Notes: generated by a model from the letters alone, not told the origin. 42,829 bases of DNA from JBFLVT01 sp036804525 (GCA_036804525.1 DAIRSE010000017.1:1-42829); one strand, 5' to 3'. Counted from the stretch's first letter, positions 32,160 through 41,174 are shown. Numbers and translations are program-made.

Positions 32160-33542
32160 GTGAACGGCAATCTACACTCCTTGACGGATGTACTTAAACG
32201 AACCCTCTTCTTTTTTGAAACGTTGCCGGCCAAGGAATTGGCGCCCTATGTGCGGCGCAAGATGCTGAAAGACCAGTCGCTGGCGCAGGTTGAAGAAAAG
32301 GTGGAACTCTGTTTGAAGCAGCACAGCTGCTTCGTACCCACCGGAGACGGGCAATGGCGGCTGGACCTGAAGGGTGACCGGGAGAACGACCACTTTTACC
32401 ACATGCTCCTCAAGCGCCAGGAACCTCTAAGCCTCTGGGAAGTGATCAAATCCAGCCAGTCCAAGAAGAAGAAGCTCCGGAGGTTAATCGCCGAGGAAGC
32501 CAACCTGATCTCGGACGGGCGGTTTGTGCAGCTGACCAACGGGACGTGGGGGCTCACGGAGTGGGACCTCGACGCGGGTGGTTATCCTCTCAAGCATTTG
32601 GTCATCAAGGCCTTTCGCCTGCACCCGGGAGGGCTGACACTGGCTCAAGTGGTCAGTGTGGTCAACAACTGGCGGGAAACGGGGGAAAAGAGTGTAGAAG
32701 CCATCCTTGAGAAATTCCCCTATTTTGAAAAGCGCGGAGATTCTCTCTGGGTGTACAACAGTAAAGCTCATCAGGTCTATGACGCGGTAACGAAAAAATA
32801 CCTGAACATTTTAAAGGAACAAAAGCGCCGCAAACAGCAGGAAAGGGAGCAATGGCAGAAAAAGGTCAAGCATCTTAAGACGCAGATGGACGAGCTGGCC
32901 GCCTCGCAAAAGGAGGTTGCCACGGCTATGGCTGCGCACACCCTCGTGCGCGAGCAATACGAGCATCTTGCCAATCAGGTTTCGGAAAAAGACCTCTTGC
33001 TTTCGCTGCGCAAGAAAGAGATTTTGTATTATCAGCAACAGGTTAGAAAACTGGAGGCCAAGGCAGCGAGCATTCTTCACCAGTGTAGGCTTTGGGTTCA
33101 GCGGGCCCGCCAGGCACAGGAAGAAAATAACAGTCTGCGTGAGTCCCTGGCGGCTGCGCAGGAAAACCTGGAAGGGATGTTCGCCAAGCTCCAGCAGTAC
33201 AAGGAAAAATACAGGGAGAGCCAGGCGTCTCTCGCCGAGGTAAAAGAAGCGCACGCGACGCGCGTGGCCGAACTGCAGAGCGAGATCATCGACCTCCGGG
33301 AACGGGTAGAGAAACTCCGGCAGGGACAGTCCAAGAGGGAGCGGTACCTCGAAGAGGATGTCGAAAGGCTGCAGAGCGACCTCAAGGATGCCCTTGAAGC
33401 CGGGGAAGACCTGCAGCGGTCGATTCGCTTTATGCAGCAGGAAATGGCCAAGATGCGCGAGGAGTACCGCAGGATGGAGCGGCGGCTGAAGGGGTGGCTG
33501 GTCAGGCTGGCCGTGCGGATAAGCTCGATCTTCGGCAGATAG
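32160..33542 (+). CDS. Protein with three HTH-like units and a long coiled coil
   Basis: About 460 residues, family not recognised. The first 210 residues contain three units of about 65 residues, each predicted helical and ending in a G-x-W-type hairpin: VPTGDGQWRLD, QLTNGTWGLTEW and RGDSLWVYN. The spacing resembles HARE-HTH/winged-helix repeats. Residues about 215-440 are a highly charged coiled coil (EREQWQKKVKHLKTQMDEL and onward), and the C-terminus (GWLVRLAVRISSIFGR) is a basic amphipathic helix. The start GTG 32160 has GGGAGAAGG upstream; ATG 32124 would add 12 residues but has only a weak site. It sits alone between guaB and the fur-feo operon. DNA or chromosome organisation is a guess. 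Confidence 0.7.
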   Translation: MNGNLHSLTDVLKRTLFFFETLPAKELAPYVRRKMLKDQSLAQVEEKVELCLKQHSCFVPTGDGQWRLDLKGDRENDHFYHMLLKRQEPLSLWEVIKSSQSKKKKLRRLIAEEANLISDGRFVQLTNGTWGLTEWDLDAGGYPLKHLVIKAFRLHPGGLTLAQVVSVVNNWRETGEKSVEAILEKFPYFEKRGDSLWVYNSKAHQVYDAVTKKYLNILKEQKRRKQQEREQWQKKVKHLKTQMDELAASQKEVATAMAAHTLVREQYEHLANQVSEKDLLLSLRKKEILYYQQQVRKLEAKAASILHQCRLWVQRARQAQEENNSLRESLAAAQENLEGMFAKLQQYKEKYRESQASLAEVKEAHATRVAELQSEIIDLRERVEKLRQGQSKRERYLEEDVERLQSDLKDALEAGEDLQRSIRFMQQEMAKMREEYRRMERRLKGWLVRLAVRISSIFGR

Positions 33543-33720
33543 AGAATTTGCGCCTCACCGTTGCTAAGAACAGTTCTCGAAGCTCCGCAAGTCGCTCGTC
33601 TGGAGAATGCCCGGAATCAAACAAAAAAGTTTGCCAACGGGCCTGCCCTGGAACGGCTGGCCCTTTTGCGTCTGATGCGCCGGTGGGAGACCCGTACTGC
33701 AAAGAATGGTTTGTCAGGTC

Positions 33721-35547
33721 TTAGGAGCCTGAGAAGGTCTTTGACTCGTGTTCCGGCGCGGAACGGTTCTGCCCGCGGGTGATCAGGAAGGCGGCAGCCA
33801 GCATCAGCCCCAGGACGAGCCAAACGGTGTTGGGGCTATTGTGGATGGCGTAGTTGATAGCCGTCCCGGAAACGAAGGCCGTGGCGAACATGATCATCGT
33901 GGCCTTGAGCATGTCGCGTCCTCCCAGCTCGCGAAGAAGTATCGAAAAGGTGGCAATGCAGGGGAAGTACACGGTCAGCAGGACCGAAGCCACCACGAGC
34001 TGCAGGATATCGAGGCCCAGGGGCTGGAGCAGGCTTAAAGCCACGTCCTTGCGCAAAAAGCCGATGATCAGCGCTGCGAGCGACTCCTTGGGCAGGCCGA
34101 AACATCCCTGGATGAGCGGTTCGAAGACCCTAGCCAGAAGATCTACAATGCCGTAGGTGAAAAGGAAATTGATTAGAATGATGCCGAGGATCACCGAGGG
34201 CACGGCTTCAAGGGTGTAACCCTTTAGGCGCATAGATAGTTTTCTCCCCAGCTGTCTCCAGTTCGGAATGCGGTAATGCGGTATCTCGATAAGCAGCGAC
34301 GGGGTCGAGCCGTGCACGTAGCGGTTCAGGATGAGCCCCAGGCTGATCCAGATCACCAGCAGGGTCGCAAAAACGTAAGCAAGATAAACCCCCCCGTGCT
34401 TGCCCACCAGGGCGATGACCACCGCCGTTTGCGAAAAACAGGGAATGGCCACGACCATCAGGGTCATGGCGATGAACTTCTGGCGCCTGCTTTCAAGGCT
34501 CCTGATTCCAAGGGCGGCAGGAACATTACAGCCGAGTCCCAGGATCATGGGAATGATAGCGTACCCGTGCATGCCCACCGAATGCATAACCGAATCCAGG
34601 AGAACGGCCAGGCGCGGCAGGAATCCCAGGTCCTCCAGGAAGCCCAGGACCAGGTAGAAGGCCAGGATGTAAGGAAGAACCATCCCGATAGGGACGTACA
34701 GACCGGTGGTCAGGACCCCCATAGAGGTGATAAAGTCTACCTGCTGTCCCTCTATGTGGCCGATTAAGAGATTATGCCAGAAGGGTGACGATTCGAGGAC
34801 AGGGTGAAGTTTTAGAATAAAAGGAGCGTAGTAGTTGTTAAACAAGGGGACAAGAACGTAAGTGATCAGTCCTTCTCCGATGAACCGCAGTACCTTGAAG
34901 GTGGCGAAGATGACGACGGCGGCCATAAGCAGGCCGGTGAACGGGCGGATGCTGGCGTCTTCCAGGATTTCAAGCCAGGTGTGGTGTTTATGGGTCACCG
35001 TCTGAACCTGGGCCGTTATGCGGCCGACCATGGCCCAGCGTTCATCGTCGCTGGCCGGAGGGAGGTTTCCCGGCTTCGCGTCGGGCAGCCGGTGCAACAA
35101 GTTCGTGATCCCCCTCGAAAGGACGGCGGCCGTGGGAACGACAGGGACACCGAGAAGCCTTTCCAGCTCTTCGTGCTTGATGGCGATCCCCTTGTGCTGC
35201 GCCTCGTCCCATAGGTTAAGAGCCACAATCACAGGTATGTCGCGCTCAAGCAGCTGCAGGGTGAGGTAGAGGTTTCGCTCCAGGTTGGTCGCGTCAACGA
35301 CGTTGATGACCAGGTCGCCCTGGCTCAGCATCTCGGCGGCGACTTTTTCGGTTTCGCCGAGCGGCTCAAGAGTATAGATGCCGGGAATGCTGACCACTTC
35401 CACCCTTTGGCCGTTGTGCTGCATGAAGCCGCGGGTGAATTCGACAGAGGACCCGGGATAGTTGGCCGAAACAACCCGGGTTCCTGTAAGACAGCTAAAC
35501 AATACACTCTTTCCCACGTTGGGATTTCCGACAAGGAAGAGGCGCAC
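33721..35547 (-). CDS. feoB: Ferrous iron transport protein B (short form)
   Basis: 608-residue FeoB, GTG start overlapping the feoA stop by one base. The N-terminal G domain has G1 GNPNVGKS (7-14) and G4 NLWD (111-114), but the G3 motif that normally reads DxPG is SIPG (53-56), so the switch II aspartate is replaced by serine. The membrane part carries the two gate repeats (about 280-430 and 450-590) with the conserved GLGCNVPAALGIR and FLRKDVALSLL segments. It is shorter than E. coli FeoB (773), mainly in the soluble linker and C-terminus. It imports Fe(II), and fur and feoA lie upstream in the same operon. Confidence 0.9.
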   Translation of the reverse strand: MRLFLVGNPNVGKSVLFSCLTGTRVVSANYPGSSVEFTRGFMQHNGQRVEVVSIPGIYTLEPLGETEKVAAEMLSQGDLVINVVDATNLERNLYLTLQLLERDIPVIVALNLWDEAQHKGIAIKHEELERLLGVPVVPTAAVLSRGITNLLHRLPDAKPGNLPPASDDERWAMVGRITAQVQTVTHKHHTWLEILEDASIRPFTGLLMAAVVIFATFKVLRFIGEGLITYVLVPLFNNYYAPFILKLHPVLESSPFWHNLLIGHIEGQQVDFITSMGVLTTGLYVPIGMVLPYILAFYLVLGFLEDLGFLPRLAVLLDSVMHSVGMHGYAIIPMILGLGCNVPAALGIRSLESRRQKFIAMTLMVVAIPCFSQTAVVIALVGKHGGVYLAYVFATLLVIWISLGLILNRYVHGSTPSLLIEIPHYRIPNWRQLGRKLSMRLKGYTLEAVPSVILGIILINFLFTYGIVDLLARVFEPLIQGCFGLPKESLAALIIGFLRKDVALSLLQPLGLDILQLVVASVLLTVYFPCIATFSILLRELGGRDMLKATMIMFATAFVSGTAINYAIHNSPNTVWLVLGLMLAAAFLITRGQNRSAPEHESKTFSGS

Positions 35548-35795
35548 TAGTGTTCAACCTCCACCACAACCTTATCGGCGAGGTTAAACCCCAGCGCGAT
35601 TTTGCTGTGCTGGAGGTCTACCACTACCGGCCCGTGAAGGTACATGGAGGAAACCTTGGTCACCTTCTTTCCCCGGTGGATGCCCAGGGCGCACAAGCGG
35701 TCGTGGATGCTGCGTCCTCCCAGGATATCAATTACCGTTCCGGTTTGACCGGGCTTTAGGCGAGTCAAGGTCATGCGGTTTTGCTGACGTTCCAT
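35547..35795 (-). CDS. feoA: Ferrous iron transport protein A
   Basis: 82-residue SH3-like FeoA. Recognisable features are MTLTRLKPGQTGTVIDI, the RLCALGIHRGKKV centre and GFNLADKVVVE at the end. It is thought to modulate FeoB. Its stop overlaps the feoB start (TAGTG) and it lies 18 nt after fur. Confidence 0.92.
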   Translation of the reverse strand: MERQQNRMTLTRLKPGQTGTVIDILGGRSIHDRLCALGIHRGKKVTKVSSMYLHGPVVVDLQHSKIALGFNLADKVVVEVEH

Positions 35796-35813
35796 AGCGC
35801 GTGTTCTCCTTGA

Positions 35814-36248
35814 TTAGTTGTTTGATTTAGAGCTGCATGCCTGGCAGATGCCGGCGATGGTCTGCGTATAGTCAACGACGTTAAAGCCGTAGGTGCTCCG
35901 CACTACTTCTTCAAGTTCCTTGAAAAGAGGGTGAGTAAATTCTATGACTTTGCCGCATTCTGCACAGACGAGGTGGTGATGAGTCTGCCAGTGATACTCG
36001 TAATAGGCTCGGTTTTCACCGAGGCCCATTTTGCGTAGCATACCGCAGGCAACCAGGACCTCCAGGGTCCGGTAGACGGAGGCCCGGGACACCTTGTTGC
36101 GTCTGCTGCGCAATCTTTCGAGGAGATCCTCAGCCGTAAAATGATCGGAAAAGTCAAGGATAGCTTCAAGGGTTAACTGTCTCTCGGTAGTCAGACGGCA
36201 ACCTTTCATTGCCAGGTATCTTTTAAACCTTTCGATTTCACCGGCCAT
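35814..36248 (-). CDS. Fur-family transcriptional regulator
   Basis: 144-residue Fur-type metalloregulator. The N-terminal winged helix has LTTERQLTLEAIL and SRASVYRTLEVLVACGM. The metal region has YHWQTHHHLVCAECGK and two Cys pairs, Cys95/Cys98 and Cys135/Cys138, the structural zinc site. As the first gene of the fur-feoA-feoB operon it probably senses Fe(II) and controls iron import and itself. PerR or Zur are alternatives on sequence alone; the feo linkage favours iron. It starts just downstream of a palindrome at the predicted transcription start. Confidence 0.88.
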   Translation of the reverse strand: MAGEIERFKRYLAMKGCRLTTERQLTLEAILDFSDHFTAEDLLERLRSRRNKVSRASVYRTLEVLVACGMLRKMGLGENRAYYEYHWQTHHHLVCAECGKVIEFTHPLFKELEEVVRSTYGFNVVDYTQTIAGICQACSSKSNN

Positions 36249-36266
36249 TGGAGCGTTATCTCCTTA

Positions 36267-36289
36267 TTGAGACTGCGTCTCTGTCTCAA
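36267..36289. promoter_or_regulatory. Palindromic operator candidate of the fur-feoAB operon
   Basis: TTGAGAC (36267-36273) and GTCTCAA (36283-36289) form a perfect 7-9-7 inverted repeat, and a nested perfect GAGAC-TGC-GTCTC palindrome fills 36269-36281. It covers the predicted start site of the minus-strand operon. It differs from the AT-rich classical Fur box. Confidence 0.55.
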
Positions 36290-36294
36290 AATTA

Positions 36295-36324
36295 ATCCTA
36301 GACATGCGTGTGGGGAGTAGTCAA
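36295..36324 (-). promoter_or_regulatory. Promoter of fur-feoA-feoB
   Basis: Minus-strand TTGACT (36324-36319) and TAGGAT (36300-36295) with an 18-nt spacer; predicted start near 36288, within the palindrome. Confidence 0.6.
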
Positions 36325-36456
36325 CCGTCAACATCTCCTGTCAGCGCTCGAAAACAACGATTTGCCTTATTTTGAGGGAAAAAGAGAGGTATTTCTGCGA
36401 TAATGAAAGGGGAAACAAGTTCAGGAAAGAAAGTGGATATCCGGGGTTGATCTAAA

Positions 36457-37632
36457 ATGAACCGTTGGATCATGCACGTCGATATGGATGCTTTTTTTGC
36501 GTCAGTGGAACAACGGGACCATCCCGAGCTTCGCGGTCGCCCGGTGGCCGTCGCAGTGCCGGCGGACCAGCGGGGAGTGGTATGCGCTGCCTCCTACGAA
36601 GCCCGTAAGTTCGGGGTGCGCAGCGCTATGCCGACAGCAGCGGCGATTCGCCTCTGTCCAGACCTGATTGTTGTGCCGCCCGACCACCGGCGTTATGCAC
36701 GGGTGTCGGAGGAGGTCATGGCGATCCTCTGCCGTTTAACCCCCCTCGTTGAGCCCCTTTCTTTGGACGAGGCCTTCCTCGACCTTACCGGTACGGTTAA
36801 ATCGCGCCTTCAGGCGGTGGAGCTGGGGAGACAGGTGCAGGATGGCGTACGCTCCGCTGTCCAGCTCACCTGTTCTGTCGGTATGGGGCCTAACAAGCTT
36901 GTCGCCAAGATAGCGTCGGATTTCCGTAAACCCGCGGGATTAACGGTCGTTGAACAGAGCGAAGTCCTGGATTTTCTGGCCCCGCTCGGGGTCAGGTCCT
37001 TCTGGGGCGTTGGCGCAAAGACGGCCCGGCGCCTGAACGAAATGGGCATAACGACCGTTGCCCAGTTGCGGGGACTGCCTCTTCAGTACCTGGAAAAGCT
37101 TTTCGGTGTTCACGGCCACCAGCTGTACGCCCAGGCGAGGGGGCAGGATGATCGCCTGGTGCAGCCTGCCCGCAAGGTTCAGAGCATCGGCCGCGAGGTG
37201 ACTTTCCCGCGGGACGTCGGGGAGGGGGAGCTTCTGGCGCGGGAAATTGTCGCCCTGGCTCAGGATGCGGCCCGCAGCCTCCGTAACAAAGGGTACCTGG
37301 CGACTTACCTAACCCTCAAGATAAAATTTTACAACTTTAAACTGATGACGAGAGGCAAGCGCCTGGCCGAACCTACGTACCTGGCCGGGGAACTGGCCTC
37401 GGCTGCCGTTACTCTGCTTAATCAAAGCTGGACGGGTATGCCGGTGCGCCTGATCGGCATTTCCTGCAGTAAGCTGGTCCCCGCAAACAGGGTGCAGCTG
37501 GCACTTTTTACGGGCGAGCGGGAGCGAAAGATGCAATTGGCCAAGATCGGCGACGATGTAACCCGTAAGACCGGGGTTAAAGTCCTATCGGCAGCTGAAT
37601 GGTTGGCGAAGGGTTACCCGGACGGGAAATAG
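36457..37632 (+). CDS. dinB: Y-family DNA polymerase IV (DinB)
   Basis: 391-residue translesion polymerase. Catalytic motifs: MHVDMDAFFASVEQRDHPELRG at the N-terminus and EPLSLDEAFLDLTG, with SYEARKFGVRSAMP in the fingers; the thumb has GVGAKTARRLNEMGI, and the little finger follows from about 240. The C-terminus lacks an obvious clamp-binding QLxLF but has VQLALFTG, which resembles one. No clear Gram-positive LexA box was found upstream; an extended -10 (TGCGATAAT, near 36398-36406) may serve as promoter. Confidence 0.94.
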   Translation: MNRWIMHVDMDAFFASVEQRDHPELRGRPVAVAVPADQRGVVCAASYEARKFGVRSAMPTAAAIRLCPDLIVVPPDHRRYARVSEEVMAILCRLTPLVEPLSLDEAFLDLTGTVKSRLQAVELGRQVQDGVRSAVQLTCSVGMGPNKLVAKIASDFRKPAGLTVVEQSEVLDFLAPLGVRSFWGVGAKTARRLNEMGITTVAQLRGLPLQYLEKLFGVHGHQLYAQARGQDDRLVQPARKVQSIGREVTFPRDVGEGELLAREIVALAQDAARSLRNKGYLATYLTLKIKFYNFKLMTRGKRLAEPTYLAGELASAAVTLLNQSWTGMPVRLIGISCSKLVPANRVQLALFTGERERKMQLAKIGDDVTRKTGVKVLSAAEWLAKGYPDGK

Positions 37633-37718
37633 CGGATTATTGCGAAGTATTTGCTGGAATTTGCGAGGTTTCCCCGATATAATGGAAGTGATTTGCAAGA
37701 CGTTGGGAGCTGTAATCA

Positions 37719-39014
37719 ATGGCTGAGAAAATTCGCGTAGGCATGCTGGGATTAGGTACAGTAGGGCGCGGCGTGGCCAGAATATTTCGGGATAATGGCG
37801 ATCTTCTCGCCCGACGGGTCGGTATAGAACTCGTGCTGAGTAAAATTCTGGTTCGCGACCCGGCCAAAAACCGCGGCCTGGAACTGCCGCCGGGCATGCT
37901 GACGACTAACTCCCGGGAGATCCTCGACAACCCGGACATTGACATCGTGATCGAAGTGATCGGCGGAACAGGGGCCGCCCTGGAATTCGTCAAACAGGCC
38001 TTGAAACGAGGTAAGAGCGTTGTTACCGCGAATAAGGACATGATCGCCGCGCACGGTAAAGAGCTCTTCGCCCTTGCCCAGGCGCACAGGTGCGACCTGT
38101 TGTTTGAGGCCAGCGTTGCCGGCGGGATTCCTATCATCCGGGCCCTCAAGCAGTGCCTGGCAGCCAATCGCATTGAAGAAGTCATCGGTATCGTCAACGG
38201 GACGACCAACTACATGCTCTCCAAGATGTCCGCCGAGGACGCCCAGTTCGAGGATGTCCTGAGGGACGCGCAAAAGAAGGGCTATGCCGAGGCTGACCCC
38301 ACCAACGACATCGAAGGATATGACGCCGCCAGGAAGCTTGCCATTCTGGCCTCGATAGCCTTTAACAGCCGCGTGGAGGTAGAGGACGTGTATGTGGAAG
38401 GCATTACCCGGATCACGGCTGAGGACATTACCTACGCCAGGGAACTGGGATACGTTATCAAGCTTCTCGCCATAGCAAGGGACACCCCGGAAGGTATCGA
38501 GGCGCGCGTGCATCCGGCCTTGCTTCCCGAATCGCATCCGCTGTCTGCCGTTAATGACGTTTTTAACGCCGTTTTTGTCAAGGGGGACGCCGTCGGCGAC
38601 ACAATGTTCTACGGGCGCGGGGCGGGCGAGCTGCCGACTGCGAGCGCCGTGGTCGCCGATGTTATGGATGCGGCCAGGAATATTCGTTACAAGGTCCCCG
38701 GTTTAATCGGGTGCACCTGCTTTACGGAAAAACCCATCAAGCCTATGGGCAGGGTGGTCAGCCGCAACTATGTCCGCCTTAACGTTGTGGACAAACCGGG
38801 TGTTCTGGCGCAAATTGCCACCGTCTTCGGAAACAATATGGTTAGTTTGGCTGCTGTCACGCAGAAGGTAACGGTGAACCAGAATGCCGAACTTGTTGTA
38901 ATTACCCACGACGTGGCTGAGGAAAATGTGCGATCGGCGATCGCCACGCTGGCCGACCTTCCTGTGGTAAACGCCATCCACAATGTTATCCGCGTTGTAG
39001 GGGAGACAGCATGA
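37719..39014 (+). CDS. hom: Homoserine dehydrogenase
   Basis: 431-residue enzyme reducing aspartate semialdehyde to homoserine. NAD(P)-binding loop GLGTVGRGVA (11-20), the family signature GYAEADPTNDIEGYDAARKL, the VNGTTNYMLSKM region and a C-terminal ACT domain (about 350-428, VVDKPGVLAQIATVFG), which usually gives feedback inhibition by threonine. A TATAAT at about 37676-37681 lies upstream, without a clear -35. It begins a hom-thrB-lysC operon. Confidence 0.96.
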   Translation: MAEKIRVGMLGLGTVGRGVARIFRDNGDLLARRVGIELVLSKILVRDPAKNRGLELPPGMLTTNSREILDNPDIDIVIEVIGGTGAALEFVKQALKRGKSVVTANKDMIAAHGKELFALAQAHRCDLLFEASVAGGIPIIRALKQCLAANRIEEVIGIVNGTTNYMLSKMSAEDAQFEDVLRDAQKKGYAEADPTNDIEGYDAARKLAILASIAFNSRVEVEDVYVEGITRITAEDITYARELGYVIKLLAIARDTPEGIEARVHPALLPESHPLSAVNDVFNAVFVKGDAVGDTMFYGRGAGELPTASAVVADVMDAARNIRYKVPGLIGCTCFTEKPIKPMGRVVSRNYVRLNVVDKPGVLAQIATVFGNNMVSLAAVTQKVTVNQNAELVVITHDVAEENVRSAIATLADLPVVNAIHNVIRVVGETA

Positions 39015-39018
39015 CCCC

Positions 39019-39957
39019 ATGTCCAGCGAAGAATGCCTGATGGTCTCCGTTCCGGCAACTGCTGCCAATCTTGGGCCGGGTTTCGACTGCCTGGGCATGG
39101 CTCTGAACCTGCGGAATGAGTGCTTCGTTTCCCGTCAGGAGAGCGGGTTTTCTGTAACGATTGAAGGTGAGGGCCGAGATATCCTGTCCCAGGACGAACA
39201 CAACATGGTCGTCCGGGTTATACGCCTGACGGCCGCTGAGCTGGGCGCGGTTTTGCCGGGTTTAAGGCTGCGTTTCGTTAACCGCATTCCGGTAACCCGG
39301 GGGCTGGGGTCGAGCGCAGCCGCTGTCATTATGGGCATTGTAGCTGCCAACGCGATGCTGGGCGGGCAACTGGCGGCAGGGGACATCCTACGGCTGGCTG
39401 TTCGTATCGAGCGCCACATTGACAATTGTGCCGCTGCCCTTCTTGGAGGGGTCGTGGTTGCTGCACTCGAAGACGACCAGGTCCATTGTGTGCGCCTTGA
39501 TCCTCCTGCGGAGATCAGAGCCGTGGTGGCTGTACCGGATTTCTCGTTGTCAACGGCCCAGTCGCGCCGTGTGCTTCCAAGACAGGTGAGTCTTGAGCAT
39601 GCCGTTTTTAACCTGGGACGGTTAGGGCTTCTGGTAGGGGCATTCTCCACGGGCAGGCTCGAATTGCTGTGCACGGCTATGCAGGACAGGCTGCATCAGG
39701 AATATAGAAAGAAATTCATTCCGGGAATGGATGATACTTTTACATTTATAATGGAAGCCGGGGCTCTCGGGGTGTGTTTAAGCGGGTCCGGCCCCACGCT
39801 GTTGGCGCTTGCCAAGCAGGAGCATGCCGAAAATGTAGCCGAGGCCTTTACGACCGCTTATCGGCGGCTAAAACTTAACGCCAGCGTCAGTATTCTTCAA
39901 CCGGATTTCAACGGAGCAATAGTACGGGCTGTACCAGGGAGTGAAGAGAAGAGATGA
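39019..39957 (+). CDS. thrB: Homoserine kinase
   Basis: 312-residue GHMP kinase phosphorylating homoserine on the way to threonine. Substrate motif VPATAANLGPGFDCLG, the ATP loop VTRGLGSSAAAVIMG and the C-terminal GVCLSGSGPTLLAL are all present. It starts 4 nt after hom and overlaps lysC by 4 bases (ATGA). No threonine synthase gene is in the window. Confidence 0.95.
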   Translation: MSSEECLMVSVPATAANLGPGFDCLGMALNLRNECFVSRQESGFSVTIEGEGRDILSQDEHNMVVRVIRLTAAELGAVLPGLRLRFVNRIPVTRGLGSSAAAVIMGIVAANAMLGGQLAAGDILRLAVRIERHIDNCAAALLGGVVVAALEDDQVHCVRLDPPAEIRAVVAVPDFSLSTAQSRRVLPRQVSLEHAVFNLGRLGLLVGAFSTGRLELLCTAMQDRLHQEYRKKFIPGMDDTFTFIMEAGALGVCLSGSGPTLLALAKQEHAENVAEAFTTAYRRLKLNASVSILQPDFNGAIVRAVPGSEEKR

Positions 39958-41174
39958 TTATTGTTCAGAAGTATGGGGGCAGTTCGGTAGCTGATCCCGA
40001 GCGTATCCAGCGGGTCGCCGGAAGGATCGCGGCGACGAAGGAACAGGGCTGCGACGTCGTGGTTGTCGTTTCCGCTATGGGTGATACCACGGATCATCTT
40101 ATCGAACTCGCGCACCAGGTGTCCAGCGACCCGCCGGCGCGGGAAATGGACATGCTGATGGCTACGGGGGAGCAGGTGTCGATTGCGCTGGTCGTTATGG
40201 CCTTAGAGGGGATGGGCTTTAAGGCCGTCTCGCTTACCGGCGGGCAGGCGGGGATCAAGACGAACGGCGTTTTCAACAAGGCCAGCATCGCCAGCGTCGA
40301 CCCTTCCAGGATCCGTTCCGAGCTTGAGCGTGGACGCATTGTCGTGGTGGCTGGTTTCCAGGGTGTGGATGAACAGGGCGAAATAACCACTCTCGGCCGC
40401 GGCGGTTCAGACACCACGGCCGTTGCGGTGGCTGCGGCGCTTAAAGCCGATTTCTGCGAGATATATACAGACGTCGACGGGGTATACACCGCGGACCCGC
40501 GGGTGGTGCCCGAGGCTAGGAAACTGGACGTTATTTCGCACGACGAAATGCTTGAACTGGCCAGCCTCGGGGCGGTGGTTCTGCACCCGCGGGCGGTGGA
40601 ACTGGCTAAACTGTACTCAGTGCCGCTGGTGGTAAGGTCAAGCTTTAACGATCATGCTGGAACTCTAATCCAGGAGGTTCAGGACATGGAGAAAGCAGCG
40701 GTTGTAAGCGGTATCGCCCACGATCTAAACGTGGCAAAGATAGGGCTTTTTGACGTTAAGGACGAACCGGGGATAGCCTCGCGCATCTTTCGCGCCCTGG
40801 CGGATGAAAATATCAACGTGGACATGATTATTCAGGGGGCCATGCGCGACGGGCGCAATGACATCGCCTTTACGGTCGGCACCAACGACCTCAAAAAGGC
40901 CCTTCCCGTTGTGGAGAGGATCCTGGGTGACATCGGCGCAAAAGGTTATACCCACGAGGATGACCTGGCCAAGGTGTCCATTGTTGGCGCCGGCATGGTC
41001 AGCTTCCCAGGGGTGGCCGCGGCCATGTTTGAGGCCCTGGCCTCGGCGGGAATCAACATCGAGATGATTAGCACCTCGGAGATCAAGGTTTCTTGCGTAA
41101 TCGCCCGTGAGCACGTACACCAAGCGGTCAAGGTCTTGCACGATCGGTTTAAGCTGGCGGAAGGCGGGTTTTAG
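39954..41174 (+). CDS. lysC: Aspartate kinase, with internal beta-subunit start
   Basis: 406-residue aspartokinase of the B. subtilis alpha/beta type, the first step of lysine, threonine and methionine synthesis. N-terminal kinase motif KYGGSSVADPERI, then TTLGRGGSDTTAVAVA and YTDVDGVYTADPR. Two ACT domains occupy about 255-400. Met245 (ATG 40686) is preceded by AGGAGG at 40672-40677 with 8 nt spacing, so a separate beta subunit of about 162 residues is probably made in frame, as in B. subtilis aspartokinase II. Last gene of the hom-thrB-lysC operon. Confidence 0.95.
   Translation: MIIVQKYGGSSVADPERIQRVAGRIAATKEQGCDVVVVVSAMGDTTDHLIELAHQVSSDPPAREMDMLMATGEQVSIALVVMALEGMGFKAVSLTGGQAGIKTNGVFNKASIASVDPSRIRSELERGRIVVVAGFQGVDEQGEITTLGRGGSDTTAVAVAAALKADFCEIYTDVDGVYTADPRVVPEARKLDVISHDEMLELASLGAVVLHPRAVELAKLYSVPLVVRSSFNDHAGTLIQEVQDMEKAAVVSGIAHDLNVAKIGLFDVKDEPGIASRIFRALADENINVDMIIQGAMRDGRNDIAFTVGTNDLKKALPVVERILGDIGAKGYTHEDDLAKVSIVGAGMVSFPGVAAAMFEALASAGINIEMISTSEIKVSCVIAREHVHQAVKVLHDRFKLAEGGF
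40672..40688 (+). promoter_or_regulatory. Internal ribosome site and start of the LysC beta subunit
   Basis: AGGAGG (40672-40677), 8-nt spacing, in-frame ATG (40686-40688), codon 245 of lysC. The position matches the beta start of B. subtilis aspartokinase II (about codon 246). Confidence 0.75.

Noticed and set aside
36290..36456. LexA/SOS box upstream of dinB
   Set aside because: No match to the Gram-positive CGAAC-N4-GTTCG pattern was found; only a possible extended -10.
37640..37669. Three phased TTGC repeats (37640, 37651, 37661) before hom
   Set aside because: Four-base units at 10-11 bp spacing are too short to separate from chance, though they overlap the probable -35 region.
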